Source: Rhizobium lusitanum
Lineage (GTDB): Bacteria; Pseudomonadota; Alphaproteobacteria; Rhizobiales; Rhizobiaceae
Direction of reading: 5' to 3'
Assembly: GCF_014189535.1 (NCBI RefSeq)
Contig: NZ_CP050307.1
Coordinates: forward strand, 2,170,001-2,234,000
DNA length: 64,000 nt
The translations under genes and the position numbers were made by a program. A model generated the notes under the pieces. That model did no database searches. It saw only the letters and a program-made list of their open reading frames with translations, and was not told the origin of the DNA. Positions within the stretch are counted from its first letter, which is position 1. Each line of letters opens with the position of its first letter. Below are positions 1 through 8,947 of this stretch, piece after piece.

Positions 1-1
1 G

Positions 2-136
2 CCGCATGAAATTGTCATTGGTGGCGGCAATGTCGAAAAGCTCGAGAACCTACCCAACGGCTGCCGCGCCGGCGACAACGAGAATGCTTTTCTCGGCGGA
101 TTTCGCCTGTGGAAAGACGAAAGCCTGAGGTTTTAG
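2..136 (+). CDS. ROK-family sugar kinase / polyphosphate glucokinase-like protein, C-terminal end only
   Basis: The window opens inside a reading frame whose last 44 residues end in a TAG stop at 134-136. The tail contains IVIGGGN followed by a short acidic and basic stretch and then GDNENAFLGGFRLW. This GGGN...GDN.NAFLGGFRLW ending is typical of rhizobial ROK-family proteins annotated as polyphosphate glucokinases, which phosphorylate glucose in the cytoplasm. The start lies outside the window, so neither the ATP- nor the sugar-binding motifs can be checked. The following 185 bases hold no gene. The identification rests on the tail motif alone. Confidence 0.6.
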   Translation, partial: PHEIVIGGGNVEKLENLPNGCRAGDNENAFLGGFRLWKDESLRF

Positions 137-284
137 ATTGGATTCGGCAAGCGTGGAACACGTCGTTACCCCATGCTTCATGGATTGCGATTGACCCTCG
201 ACGATCGGTGGAGGCGCAACAGTAAATCGCCAATCTCGTGCGATGGACATGACCAAATTACGCTTTCAGCCGACAGTGTCTCAT

Positions 285-326
285 CTTGAATGTGGGTGCG
301 GTAATCAGATCGCACCGACCTTCAAG
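285..326 (-). terminator. Hairpin overlapping the stop codon of the PLP lyase gene
   Basis: A two-part stem is visible: CTTGAA (285-290) pairs with TTCAAG (321-326), and GGTGCG (295-300) pairs with CGCACC (311-316), around a 10-base loop. It covers the TGA stop of the minus-strand lyase gene. No long T tract follows in either direction, so it could be a weak terminator or an mRNA 3'-end stabiliser. Confidence 0.4.
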
Positions 327-1605
327 CCTCGTCCAGCGCCAGCGTCAGATCGGCGATCAGGTCGTCGGGATGTTCGATACCGATCGAAAGCCGGATCGTC
401 GATTCAAGCACACCGATGCGTTGGCGGACGTCGACCGGCACGCCGGAATGCGTCGTCGTCGCCGGGTGGGAGGCAAGGGATTCTGTTCCACCGAGGCTGA
501 CAGCGAGCTTGAAGATCTTCAGCGCGTTCAGGAACTTGAACGAGGCCGGCTGTCCGCCCTTGATGTCGAAGGAGAAGGTCGAGCCAGCGCCGGTGCACTG
601 GGCAGCGAATGTCTGGCCGAGCGCGGATTTCGGGTCGCTGTAGGACAGGTAGTGGATCCTTTCGACCTTGGGATGCTCCCGCAGGAAATCGGCGACTGCC
701 TTACCGTTGCTGTTCGCGCGCTCCATACGGATCTGCAAGGTTTCCAGCGATCGCCCGAGCATCCAGCAGGAATGCGGATCGAGCTGCGTGCCGATCGCGC
801 CTCTCAGCGCCTTCACCTGCTTCATGACCGCCTTGCGACCGAGCGCGGCCCCGGCAATCAGGTCCGAATGCCCGCCGACATATTTCGTCAGCGAGTAGAG
901 CGAAATGTCTGCCCCGTGTTCGATCGGCCGTTGGAAGACCGGTCCGAGCAGCGTGTTGTCGCAAGCGATGATCGGGGTATGGCCTTGCTTCTCGCCGATT
1001 GCATCGGCCACCCGGCGGATCATCGCAACATCAACGAGGCTGTTGGTCGGATTGGCCGGCGTTTCTATCAGGATAACCGAGATCCGGCCCTTGGCCATGG
1101 CCTCCTCTGCCGCGACCTGCACCGATGCTTCGTTGACCCCATCCGCAAAGCCCACGGCGGAGACACCGAGATTGGCGAACGTCTTGGCGAGCAACGTTTC
1201 CGTGCCGCCGTAAAGCGGCTGCGAATGCAGTACAGCATCACCGGGGCGGACGAATGCAAGAAGCGTCGTCGCAATAGCCGACATGCCCGACGAGAACAGG
1301 GCGCAGCTTTCCGTGCGCTCATAGACCGCCAGGCGGTCCTCAACGATCTCGCTGTTCGGGTGGTTGAAGCGCGAATAGACAAGCCCCGCTCCCCTGCCCT
1401 CCGGCGGCTCCTTGCGGCCTGAGACGTAGTCGAAGAAATCGCGGCCATCTTCTGCGGACTTGAAGACGAAAGTCGACGTCAGAAAGACCGGCGGCTTGAC
1501 GGCGCCTTCGGAGAGTTCGGGATCATAGCCATAGTTCAACATCTGTGTTTCGGGATGCAGGGCATGATTGCCGATGTGGGTTCTCGGCGGATGCGGCGCG
1601 GTCAT
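322..1605 (-). CDS. PLP-dependent trans-sulfuration enzyme (cystathionine gamma-synthase / methionine gamma-lyase family)
   Basis: A 427-residue fold-type I PLP enzyme of the Cys/Met metabolism family, acting on sulfur amino acids in the cytoplasm. The PLP lysine is seen in [11 protein letters not shown], the cofactor-binding Tyr/Arg in YSRFNHPN, and the phosphate-binding loop in FSSGMSA. The C-terminal [18 protein letters not shown] block is diagnostic of the family. ATG at 1605 is preferred over an ATG 15 bases upstream because GAGGAG lies 6 bases before it. Length is usual for the family (about 380-430). The closest description is 'cystathionine gamma-synthase family protein'; whether it makes cystathionine or degrades methionine/cysteine cannot be decided from the sequence. 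The divergent Lrp/AsnC regulator next door suggests a catabolic, amino-acid-induced role. Confidence 0.85.
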   Translation of the reverse strand: MTAPHPPRTHIGNHALHPETQMLNYGYDPELSEGAVKPPVFLTSTFVFKSAEDGRDFFDYVSGRKEPPEGRGAGLVYSRFNHPNSEIVEDRLAVYERTESCALFSSGMSAIATTLLAFVRPGDAVLHSQPLYGGTETLLAKTFANLGVSAVGFADGVNEASVQVAAEEAMAKGRISVILIETPANPTNSLVDVAMIRRVADAIGEKQGHTPIIACDNTLLGPVFQRPIEHGADISLYSLTKYVGGHSDLIAGAALGRKAVMKQVKALRGAIGTQLDPHSCWMLGRSLETLQIRMERANSNGKAVADFLREHPKVERIHYLSYSDPKSALGQTFAAQCTGAGSTFSFDIKGGQPASFKFLNALKIFKLAVSLGGTESLASHPATTTHSGVPVDVRQRIGVLESTIRLSIGIEHPDDLIADLTLALDEA

Positions 1606-1725
1606 GAGACGTCTCCTCAATCGATGTCACGAACTCTGAATCGCAGATTATATCAAACATGGCGGCTCGTTCTTGCTATTTCACGCGCTCTGATGTTGTT
1701 GAAAGCAACTTCTTGCGGAGATTAC

Positions 1726-2190
1726 GTGATAGTGACGCAGAAAATTGCAGATGATATCGACCGGCGCATTCTAAAAGAGCTGGTTGCCGATGCTCGCATC
1801 ACCAACAACGAATTGGCTGAACGCGTCGGTCTTTCCGCTTCGGCCTGTCTACGGCGACTGCGACGGCTCGAGGAAACGGGCGTCATCCAGGGTTACGCGG
1901 CACTGGTGGATCCTGCCGTCGAAGGCTGGACCATGACCGCTATTGCCTCGATCCGTCTCAGCCGCCAGCACGACGACGAAATCCAGATGTTCGAGAATGC
2001 CGTCCAAAGCTGGGACGAGGTGCTCGAATGCCATCTCGTGACGGGATCGAGAGACTATGTGCTGAAGGTGATGAGCGCCGGGCTCGAGCAATATGAACGC
2101 TTCATCAAGGACAAGATCGCAAAGCTGAAATGCGTCGACACGATCGAAACCAGCTTTGTGATGAATACGATCAAGGCACGGCGGTTCTAG
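1726..2190 (+). CDS. Lrp/AsnC-family transcriptional regulator
   Basis: A 154-residue DNA-binding protein with the standard Lrp/AsnC layout. An N-terminal helix-turn-helix (D.DRRILKEL.. through LAERVGLSASACLRRLRRLEETGVI) is followed by a RAM ligand-binding domain with VLECHLVTGSRDYVLKV. The GTG start at 1726 is chosen because GCGGAG lies 5 bases upstream and the protein then begins just before the helix-turn-helix, as in the family; the frame is open further upstream without a good ribosome site. It is divergent from the PLP lyase gene with a 120-base gap, so it most likely regulates that gene in response to an amino acid (inference). Confidence 0.88.
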   Translation: MIVTQKIADDIDRRILKELVADARITNNELAERVGLSASACLRRLRRLEETGVIQGYAALVDPAVEGWTMTAIASIRLSRQHDDEIQMFENAVQSWDEVLECHLVTGSRDYVLKVMSAGLEQYERFIKDKIAKLKCVDTIETSFVMNTIKARRF

Positions 2191-2332
2191 GCCAAGACAA
2201 GGTCGTGGCGCGCCGCGACTGAACGCGACGCTGGCCACTTTTCAAGAAAATACTGCTCTGTCGGGTGGAAACAGGGAGGCGTTTGATAGCCCTATTTTCC
2301 ACATCGCTGGCTACAGACACCCAAAAAGCCAC

Positions 2333-3100
2333 TCAAATCGCGGTAAAGCCATTGTCGACAAAGAGGTGAGCGCCGTTTACGAAGCGGGATTCATCGCTGG
2401 CGAGATAGAGCGCGGCCTGCGCCACATCCTCGGGTTCACCGATGCGGCCTTGCTGGGCAGCGATAGCGGCCTCCGACACGTCGACGCCCAAAGCCTGCAA
2501 CTCGGAAACCTCTCGCAGACCATGCGGCGTTCTGATGAACCCCGGGCACACGGCATTACAGCGAATGTTGCGGTCGCGAAACTCAACACCGATCGCCCGG
2601 GCGAACATATGAACAGCACCTTTCGTGGTGTCATACAGAACTTCCATCGGCGTTGCGGCCACGGCGGAAATCGACGATGTGCAAACGATCGAGCCGCCAC
2701 CGGCGGCGATCATTCCCGGCAGCACCGCCCGGGTCATCAGAAACATGGAGCGGACATTGACTGCGTGCAGCCAATCCCACTCCTGAACCGTCGTTTCCAG
2801 GAACGGTTTGATGACAATCGTTCCCGCATGGTTGAACAGCACAGTGATCGGACCGAATGCCTCTTCCGCTCCTCTCACCGCGTCGGCAACTGCCGCCTCG
2901 TCGGAGACATCCGCCACCCAGTGCGCAGCGACACCTCCGGCGGCGCGAATGTCCTTGACCGTTTGCGCAGCCGCGTCGCCGTTCCGGTCGATGATTGCGA
3001 CCTTTGCCCCTTCCTGCGCGAACAGTCGGGAGGCTGCCCCTCCCATGCCAGTCGCCCCGCCCGAAATGATTGCGATCTTGCCTTTTAGTCTGTCGGTCAT
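2333..3100 (-). CDS. SDR-family NAD(P)-dependent oxidoreductase
   Basis: A classical short-chain dehydrogenase of 255 residues. The Rossmann glycine motif GGATGMGGA lies near residue 14, the active-site YDTTK near 155, and a CPGFIRTP motif after it. The usual NNAG is changed to FNHAG. The C-terminal FVNGAHLFVDNGFTAI tail is typical. It is the last of five minus-strand genes of the polyol locus, 103 bases after the LacI-type regulator, so it may oxidise a polyol or sugar in the same pathway, but its substrate cannot be read from the sequence. Confidence 0.82.
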   Translation of the reverse strand: MTDRLKGKIAIISGGATGMGGAASRLFAQEGAKVAIIDRNGDAAAQTVKDIRAAGGVAAHWVADVSDEAAVADAVRGAEEAFGPITVLFNHAGTIVIKPFLETTVQEWDWLHAVNVRSMFLMTRAVLPGMIAAGGGSIVCTSSISAVAATPMEVLYDTTKGAVHMFARAIGVEFRDRNIRCNAVCPGFIRTPHGLREVSELQALGVDVSEAAIAAQQGRIGEPEDVAQAALYLASDESRFVNGAHLFVDNGFTAI

Positions 3101-3203
3101 GCCTCTACCTCACCTGCCATGATTTTCGCCGCAGTGTTGCGGGCTTCAACGATATCACTGTTTTACCCGGAACCGGGCTAGTCGGCAGGGAAATGACGAC
3201 GAA

Positions 3204-4247
3204 CTAGGCTGAGTCGCGAAGCATCAGGTCACCGCTCAGCAGTACATGCTCATCAACGTCAGCCGATGCCGCGCTGCCTGTGATCTCACCAAGTTTGAAC
3301 AGCAGCATCTCGATCGCGCGCTTTCCGATCTGATCGTAGTTCTGTGCTACTGTCGTGATCGGAGGGCATGCGTATCTTGAAAGTGGATGATCGTCATGGC
3401 CCGCGATGCGCAGCTGATAATCTGCACCATGGCCGACGCGCAGGCCGTGACGATAGGCTGCGGAAATGGCTCCGAACGCCACGCGGTCATTGGCACATAA
3501 GACTGTTCGGGTCGGAAAACCCAGTTTCGAATTCAAGATCTTGGCGGCTTCATCGCAACCGAATTTCTCAAAGTCCCAGGTCTTGATGCTCGTGACCGGG
3601 ACGACGTGTGGTGTCATGCCCAAGCGCTTCATGGCGTCGACATAGGCCTTCTCTCGCGTCAATGCATTGGTATTGACATGAGGCATTCCCAGATAGCAGG
3701 GCGGTTCGCCTGATCTGCAGAGGTAATCGACGATGAGACCGAAGCTCTGCCGATTGTCGGTGCCGACGAAAGCGGATGTTTCGTCGAGCGGCGAGTCGAC
3801 GTAGATCAGAGGAACATCTCGACCGAAATCCTCCAATGTGCGCCGATGGGATTCAATTCCGAGCGGTGCGATGACCGCGCCGGCGACATTCATCGATTTC
3901 AGCGTCCCGATCGCCCGGTCCTCCATCTCTGCTCGGCCATCAGACGACAGCACGAGAGCGAAGAACCCAGCTTCGCTGGCAAGGGACTCGAGGCGCCGCG
4001 TCAGCGCCATGTAGAACGGGTCCGTCGAGTTCGGAATGATAATGCCGAGAATATTGGTGCGCCGGCGGTTCAGGTTGACCGCGAAGACGTTAGGACGGAA
4101 CCCCGACTTCTTGAGCGCAATTTCAATAGTGTCTCGCGTCTTTCTTCGGACCGAGTTCGGATCGTTGAAATACTTGGAAACAGTGGGACGAGAGAGGCCG
4201 ACGAATTCGGAGAAGTCCTCCATCGTTTTGATCGTCTTTCCCACCAT
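3204..4247 (-). CDS. LacI-family transcriptional regulator of the polyol locus
   Basis: A 347-residue LacI/GalR repressor. The N-terminal helix-turn-helix (DFSEFVGLSRPTVSKYFNDP, about residues 11-30) and hinge (GFRPNVFAVNLNRRRTNILGIIIPN) are followed by a periplasmic-binding-protein-like effector domain. The HTH is slightly unusual in that TVSKYFND replaces the common TVSRVLNG. It lies 98 bases downstream of the zinc dehydrogenase on the same strand and is probably cotranscribed with it. The likely operator is the TACGCAT/ATGCGTA inverted repeat at 7670-7691 in front of the binding protein gene. The expected effector is a polyol or keto-hexose from this pathway (inference). Confidence 0.87.
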   Translation of the reverse strand: MVGKTIKTMEDFSEFVGLSRPTVSKYFNDPNSVRRKTRDTIEIALKKSGFRPNVFAVNLNRRRTNILGIIIPNSTDPFYMALTRRLESLASEAGFFALVLSSDGRAEMEDRAIGTLKSMNVAGAVIAPLGIESHRRTLEDFGRDVPLIYVDSPLDETSAFVGTDNRQSFGLIVDYLCRSGEPPCYLGMPHVNTNALTREKAYVDAMKRLGMTPHVVPVTSIKTWDFEKFGCDEAAKILNSKLGFPTRTVLCANDRVAFGAISAAYRHGLRVGHGADYQLRIAGHDDHPLSRYACPPITTVAQNYDQIGKRAIEMLLFKLGEITGSAASADVDEHVLLSGDLMLRDSA

Positions 4248-4345
4248 TTAATCTCCTGACGTGCCGCTTATTGCTGTTTAAATGACTCATTGCCCTTCGA
4301 AAAGGTGAAACGAGAGGCACGCTCGACTTGCTCCACTGCCGAACT

Positions 4346-5362
4346 CTATTCGGCTACAAATTGAACTTTCATCGTTGCTGGATTACCGCCGCGTTTGGTG
4401 AAATAGGGCACGATCTCAGTCAACGGCAATTTATGCGAAACCAATCGTGCCATAGCGCCATTGTCACGCCGTAATATCGCCAGCGCATCGGGGATGTTTC
4501 TGTTGAGGGAATGCGATCCGCAAATTTTGAGCTGACGGCGAAAGATTTCGAACGGCGGAATTGAAATCCGCGCATCCGGGGCGCAGACGCCAAACACCAT
4601 GATGGTGCCGCCATCGGCGGTAAAGTCGATCATCGCCTCCACGACGCTCGCGATTCCAGTCGCGTCGGCCACAAGATCGAAAGCACGCTTTTGAGCCAGC
4701 AACTCCTTGGAGCCGGCAGCGACGGCCTCGAGCCCGAGCTCCTTGGCGAAGGCAAGACGGCTCTCGTTGATATCGGCGACAGTCACGGATCCCACGCCTT
4801 CTGCCTTCAGTGACAGGGCGAGGAGAAGCCCGATTGGACCGGCGCCGAACACCAGCGCGTTGTCGGTACTCGCCGCACCTGCGTTCAGCCCGGCGCTGCT
4901 CAAGCCATTGAGTACACAGGCCAGAGGTTCGGCCAGTGCCGCCACCTCGAAGGGGAGCGTGCCGATACCGTGCAGGTGTCCGACCCGCACCAGACTGTAC
5001 TCCGCAAACCCGCCATTGTGGGTGACACCATAGGCTTTCAGATCGCGGCAGAGATTTGTGAGGCCCTTGCTGCAGGCGGGGCATGTACCGCAGGGCAGGT
5101 TTGGGTCGACGGCCACCCGGGCGCCAACGTAGATGCCGGTAACATCAGGGGCGACTGCTTCGACAATGCCGGCATACTCATGGCCAGGCACCAACGGGAA
5201 CCGGCCTTCGCCATAGCGGCCATGCAAGACATCGATATCGGTATGGCAGAGGCCAGCGGCCCGCACGCGCACCAGAGCATGCCCCGCAAGCAATTCCGGC
5301 AGCGGCATGTCGACAGATGCCGCGACACCTTTTTCCGTGAAGGAAATAGCTTTCATCTTCAT
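4346..5362 (-). CDS. Zinc-dependent medium-chain dehydrogenase, probable D-altritol 5-dehydrogenase
   Basis: A 338-residue MDR-family polyol dehydrogenase (PF08240/PF00107). The catalytic zinc ligands appear in GLCHTDIDVLHG and VPGHEYAG. The structural zinc is bound by four cysteines in CGTCPACSKGLTNLC, and the NAD Rossmann motif is GAGPIG. In Agrobacterium tumefaciens C58 a PF00107 enzyme with the same neighbours (SDR, polyol binding protein, PfkB kinase, PF08013 protein) oxidises D-altritol to D-tagatose. The assignment here is by that gene set, not by residue-level proof; other sorbitol/threonine-dehydrogenase-like activities are possible. It follows the SDR gene by 25 bases, so the two are cotranscribed. 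Confidence 0.8.
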   Translation of the reverse strand: MKMKAISFTEKGVAASVDMPLPELLAGHALVRVRAAGLCHTDIDVLHGRYGEGRFPLVPGHEYAGIVEAVAPDVTGIYVGARVAVDPNLPCGTCPACSKGLTNLCRDLKAYGVTHNGGFAEYSLVRVGHLHGIGTLPFEVAALAEPLACVLNGLSSAGLNAGAASTDNALVFGAGPIGLLLALSLKAEGVGSVTVADINESRLAFAKELGLEAVAAGSKELLAQKRAFDLVADATGIASVVEAMIDFTADGGTIMVFGVCAPDARISIPPFEIFRRQLKICGSHSLNRNIPDALAILRRDNGAMARLVSHKLPLTEIVPYFTKRGGNPATMKVQFVAE

Positions 5363-5387
5363 GCTCCTTCTTATCGAGCCGAACGGC

Positions 5388-6158
5388 TCAACTCATCCAG
5401 TTGCCGCCATCGACATTGTAGGTCTGTGCGAGGATGTAGTCGCTGTCTGACGAGGCAAGGAACACGGCAAGCCCCTTGATATCATCAGGCGTTGCGAAAC
5501 GGCCGATCGGAACGGATTGGGCAACAGCGGCCTTTTTCTCGCCGGGCTTCAAGCCTTCCCACTTGGCGAAGTGAGCATCGACGATATCCCAATGCTCGCC
5601 ATCCACCACACCGGGCGCTATGGCGTTGACGTTGATGCCGTATTTGACAAGTCCCCGCGCGGCCGACTGCGTCGCCGAAATGATCGCGGCCTTCGAGGCG
5701 CAATAGAGCAGAACCAGCGCTTCGCCGCGACGGCCGGCTTGGCTGGCCATGTTGATGATCTTGCCGCCCCTGCCCCGCGCGATCATCACATTGGACACCG
5801 CCTTCATCATGAAGAGAGGGCCCTTCAGGTTGATGGCGAAGACTTTCTCATAGCTCGCCTCGGTGATTTCGTTGATGGGCGCCATGTCGAAGATTGCGGC
5901 ATTGTTGACCAAAATGTCGATGCCGCCAAACTCGGTATCGATTGTCTTGACGACAGCATCGATGGCTCCAAGATCGGTCACGTCGAGCTTGACGGCCTTG
6001 ACCGCCGGACCAATTGCTTCGGCAGCCTTCGTAGCACGCTCAATATCGATGTCCGCGATGACGACTTTGGCGCCTTCCTTGACGAAGGCCTCGGCAAAGC
6101 CCAGCCCAATTCCGCGCGCGCCACCAGTGATGAGGGCAACTTTGTCTTTCAGTCTCAT
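5388..6158 (-). CDS. SDR-family polyol dehydrogenase, probable galactitol/sorbitol 2-dehydrogenase
   Basis: A 256-residue short-chain dehydrogenase with GGARGIGLG (NAD binding), NNAA, the catalytic YCASKAA and a C-terminal YNVDGGNWMS. This pattern is typical of the galactitol/sorbitol dehydrogenase subgroup of rhizobia (compare SmoS). It oxidises a hexitol to a 2-ketose with NAD+. ATG at 6158 is preferred over an in-frame TTG at 6170 because GGAG lies 6 bases before it. It sits second in the polyol operon, after the binding protein gene and a 12-bp hairpin. In the C58 pathway the SDR supplies the galactitol branch; that role is inferred here. Confidence 0.82.
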   Translation of the reverse strand: MRLKDKVALITGGARGIGLGFAEAFVKEGAKVVIADIDIERATKAAEAIGPAVKAVKLDVTDLGAIDAVVKTIDTEFGGIDILVNNAAIFDMAPINEITEASYEKVFAINLKGPLFMMKAVSNVMIARGRGGKIINMASQAGRRGEALVLLYCASKAAIISATQSAARGLVKYGINVNAIAPGVVDGEHWDIVDAHFAKWEGLKPGEKKAAVAQSVPIGRFATPDDIKGLAVFLASSDSDYILAQTYNVDGGNWMS

Positions 6159-6255
6159 ATCGTTCTCCAATTCGCAGTCAGCGATAAACAGCAGCTAATG
6201 TGTCAGTTCTTGGCGAGGAGCGTGCTGGAATGAATGTGAACGTCGTCGCTGAGAA

Positions 6256-6283
6256 GATCTCGGCAGCCGAAGCTGCCGAGATC
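6256..6283 (-). promoter_or_regulatory. Perfect 12-bp intercistronic hairpin
   Basis: GATCTCGGCAGC (6256-6267), a CGAA tetraloop and the exact reverse complement GCTGCCGAGATC (6272-6283) lie between the binding protein and the SDR genes. No T tract follows on the minus strand. It is therefore more likely an mRNA-stabilising or partial attenuating structure, which would raise the level of the binding protein over the downstream enzymes, than a full terminator. Confidence 0.6.
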
Positions 6284-6327
6284 CCTCCGGGAGGAACGCG
6301 CAGCGAGAGGCCGCGCGTGTGAAAGGC

Positions 6328-7641
6328 TTACTTCGGGTAGCCGGCCTTCTTCATCTCACGCTCGACCTGCTTCTGGGCCGTATCGAGCACCGCATCGACG
6401 CTTTGCTGACCGGCCAAGGCTGCGGCAATCTGCTGACCCACGATCGTTCCGATGCCCTGGAATTCGGGGATGGCAACAAACTGAACGCCGGTATAAGGCA
6501 CCGGATCCTTGGTCGGCTTCGATGGATCAGCCGAAAGGATAGCCTTCAGGACCGTGGCCGCAAAAGGTGCCTCCTTCTGGTATTCGGCAAGATCATAGGT
6601 CGATTTGCGCGTGCCCGGAGGTACCGCAACCCAACCTTCCTTTTCCCCAACCAGTTTGACGTATTGCTTTGAAGTCGCCCATTTGATGAACGACTTGGCA
6701 GCGTCCGTCTTCTTCGACGAGGTGGGGATTGCAAGGTTCCAGGACCACGACCAGCTTGAACCACTCGGCGTAACGGCAACAGGGGCACGAGCAAATGCCG
6801 TCTTGTCGGCCACCTGGCTCTGCTTGGGATCGTAGACACGGCCAGCTGCCGATGTCGCATCGATCCACATGGCGCAGTGTCCGGTCGAAAACAGCGCCTG
6901 GTTTTCGTTAAAGCCATTCGCCGTTGCGCCAGGCGGTCCGTAATTCTTCATCAGATCGACATAGTCGGTAATCGCCTTCTTCCAGGGCGCCGAATTGATC
7001 TGCGGCTTCCAGTTCATATCGAACCAGCGGCCGCCATAGGTGTTGATCATCGTCCCGAGGAACGCCATGTTCTCGCCCCAGCCTGGCTTGCCACGCAGGC
7101 AGATGCCGTATTGCTGCTTCGACTTGTCGGTGAGCTTGGCGGCAAACTCCTTGATCTGATCGTAAGTCGGCTGGTCCGGCATCTTGATGCCCGCGGCGTC
7201 GAAGAGATCCTTGCGGTAAAGTGTGAAGGAACTCTCGGTATAAAACGGCACGGCGTAGAGCTTGCCATCAACGGTGAGGCCACTTTTGATCGGGGCCAGC
7301 AGATCGCCGTAATCGTAGTCGGCGCCGAGATCGTCAAGCGGCCGCAGCCATCCGAGCTTTCCCCAGATTGGCGTCTCGTAGCCGCCAATCGTCAGGATGT
7401 CATACTGGCCACCTTTCGTCGCGATATCGGTGGTGACTTTCTGGCGCAGGACGTTTTCTTCCAGCACCACCCAATTCAGCTTGTTACCGGTTTCCTTTTC
7501 CCATTCGGGAGAAAGCTTTTGCATGATGATCATGTCACCGTTGTTGACGGTGGCAATCGTTAGCTGCTCGGCCTGTGCCAAACCTGCGGCAAGCCCGAAG
7601 CCAATCACTGATGACGAAAGTGCGTACAGAATTTTCCTCAT
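6328..7641 (-). CDS. Polyol/sugar ABC transporter periplasmic binding protein
   Basis: A 437-residue extracellular solute-binding protein of family 1, resembling rhizobial sorbitol/mannitol (SmoE-type) receptors. A Sec signal peptide runs to about residue 24 (MRKILYALSSS... LAQA). The mature part begins EQLTIATVNNGDM and carries YDILTIGGYE and a hinge region rich in Trp (SSWSWSWN). The GGAGGAGG ribosome site is strong. It is the first gene of the minus-strand polyol operon behind a putative LacI operator. The matching permeases and ATPase, usually adjacent in smo-type operons, are absent from this window, so the receptor must work with components encoded elsewhere, or the importer has been lost. 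Confidence 0.85.
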   Translation of the reverse strand: MRKILYALSSSVIGFGLAAGLAQAEQLTIATVNNGDMIIMQKLSPEWEKETGNKLNWVVLEENVLRQKVTTDIATKGGQYDILTIGGYETPIWGKLGWLRPLDDLGADYDYGDLLAPIKSGLTVDGKLYAVPFYTESSFTLYRKDLFDAAGIKMPDQPTYDQIKEFAAKLTDKSKQQYGICLRGKPGWGENMAFLGTMINTYGGRWFDMNWKPQINSAPWKKAITDYVDLMKNYGPPGATANGFNENQALFSTGHCAMWIDATSAAGRVYDPKQSQVADKTAFARAPVAVTPSGSSWSWSWNLAIPTSSKKTDAAKSFIKWATSKQYVKLVGEKEGWVAVPPGTRKSTYDLAEYQKEAPFAATVLKAILSADPSKPTKDPVPYTGVQFVAIPEFQGIGTIVGQQIAAALAGQQSVDAVLDTAQKQVEREMKKAGYPK

Positions 7642-7669
7642 AATTCCGTCCTCCTCCTTAACGGATGTA

Positions 7670-7691
7670 TACGCATAAGATTACATGCGTA
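7670..7691. promoter_or_regulatory. Inverted repeat, probable LacI-type operator in the divergent promoter region
   Basis: TACGCAT (7670-7676) and ATGCGTA (7685-7691) form perfect 7-bp arms around an 8-base AT-rich spacer, 29 bases before the start of the binding protein gene. The 317-base stretch 7642-7958 between the divergent operons holds no gene. It also contains a related sequence GCGCGTAAAG at 7861-7870 and a possible plus-strand -35 (TTGACA, 7877-7882) with only a poor -10. Symmetry and position suit the LacI-family protein encoded in the operon. Confidence 0.5.
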
Positions 7692-7958
7692 AACTTTAAA
7701 TCCGACGCTTTTGGCCGCACTGTCAAGCTCTTTGATCTCAGGAGAGCATCGTAATAGCGGCGGAATCACATAATCATTTGAAAAGCCGTCATAATATTTT
7801 TGGCTCGCTTCGGAGGCGTTAAAATCGCAGAAATGGATCTATTGTGAATGTTAAGTTATCGCGCGTAAAGTTTATGTTGACATGATCATCATCGCAAATT
7901 AGCTGATTGCCAGAACACCATGGCGTGAGCGCAATGTTTGGGAAGACGGAGATCTCGA

Positions 7959-8945
7959 TTGGCCGCAAATGAAAGACGCGGGATAGCGCCGGAGGCGCTG
8001 GGTCCGACGATCACGGTTGGCGAAATTCTGGTTGAAATCATGGCCACCACGATCGGCTCGGGATTTCTGGAGGCGCAGCCTTTGACCGGTCCTTATCCCA
8101 GCGGTGCACCGGCGATATTTATCGACCAGGTCGCGCGCCTGGGTGGAAAGGCCGGCATTGTGGCGAGCGTTGGAAACGACGACTTCGGACAGCTCAATCT
8201 TGATCGGCTTCGGCGCGACGGTGTCGACGTATCGGCGGTTTCCGTTTCAGGCGACTTGCCCACCGGAAGCGCTTTTGTCCGTTACAGAGCGGACGGCGGT
8301 CGGGACTTCGTGTTCAATATCAAGCATTCCGCGGCCGGACGCATCGAGATGACGCCGGCGGTCGAAGATCTGATCAAGGCTGCCGGACATATCCATGTGA
8401 TGGGCTCGGCCTTCGTCATTCCGGGAGCCGCCGATGTTATCGAAGCGGCGATCCATGCCGTGCGATCCCGAGGCGGCTCGGTCTCGCTTGATCCGAATGT
8501 CCGCAAGGAGCTTCTCGACAGCGGCAATATTTCCCAACACTTCAGTTCCGTCCTCAAGGTTGCGGACCTCGTGCTGCCATCGGGAGAAGAGCTCTTCGCG
8601 GCAGCGGGTCAGAGTGACGAGCCATCCGCCGTGGCAAGCCTTTTGGATATGGGCGTCAGCGAAGTCGTATTGAAACGCGGAAGGGACGGCGCTTCATTTT
8701 TTGGTCGCGATGATACGCGGATCGACTGCAAGGCGTTTGTCGTCGAGGAAGTCGATCCGACCGGGGCGGGAGACTGCTTCGGTGCGGCCTATCTCACCTC
8801 CAGGCGCTTCGGTCTTTCGCCGGAGGAATCTCTTCTCAGAGCCAGCGCCGCCGGTGCTCGCAACGTCACACGACAAGGGCCGATGGAAGGGCTCTCGACC
8901 CCGTCCGAGCTCGCGGCCTTCATCGCGGCAACACCCCGGAGATAA
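7959..8945 (+). CDS. PfkB-family carbohydrate kinase, probable D-tagatose kinase
   Basis: A 328-residue ribokinase/PfkB kinase. The N-terminal substrate motif is [20 protein letters not shown], and the catalytic C-terminal motif is [14 protein letters not shown] with the catalytic Asp in GAGD. The TTG start at 7959 has GGAG 7 bases upstream and gives a protein beginning just before the conserved ITVGEILVE strand; a TTG 21 bases earlier is also open. In A. tumefaciens C58 the PF00294 kinase of this gene set phosphorylates D-tagatose to D-tagatose 6-phosphate. The PF08013 gene starts 2 bases after its stop, so the two are translationally linked. Confidence 0.83.
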   Translation: MAANERRGIAPEALGPTITVGEILVEIMATTIGSGFLEAQPLTGPYPSGAPAIFIDQVARLGGKAGIVASVGNDDFGQLNLDRLRRDGVDVSAVSVSGDLPTGSAFVRYRADGGRDFVFNIKHSAAGRIEMTPAVEDLIKAAGHIHVMGSAFVIPGAADVIEAAIHAVRSRGGSVSLDPNVRKELLDSGNISQHFSSVLKVADLVLPSGEELFAAAGQSDEPSAVASLLDMGVSEVVLKRGRDGASFFGRDDTRIDCKAFVVEEVDPTGAGDCFGAAYLTSRRFGLSPEESLLRASAAGARNVTRQGPMEGLSTPSELAAFIAATPRR

Positions 8946-8947
8946 TC

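Noticed and set aside
15..256. Two overlapping minus-strand frames at the left edge
   Set aside because: The plus strand carries the recognisable ROK-family tail here; the minus frames have no motif or ribosome site.
286..1422. 378-codon plus-strand frame opposite the PLP lyase
   Set aside because: It is a shadow of a gene with clear family motifs on the other strand; arginine-rich composition and no motif.
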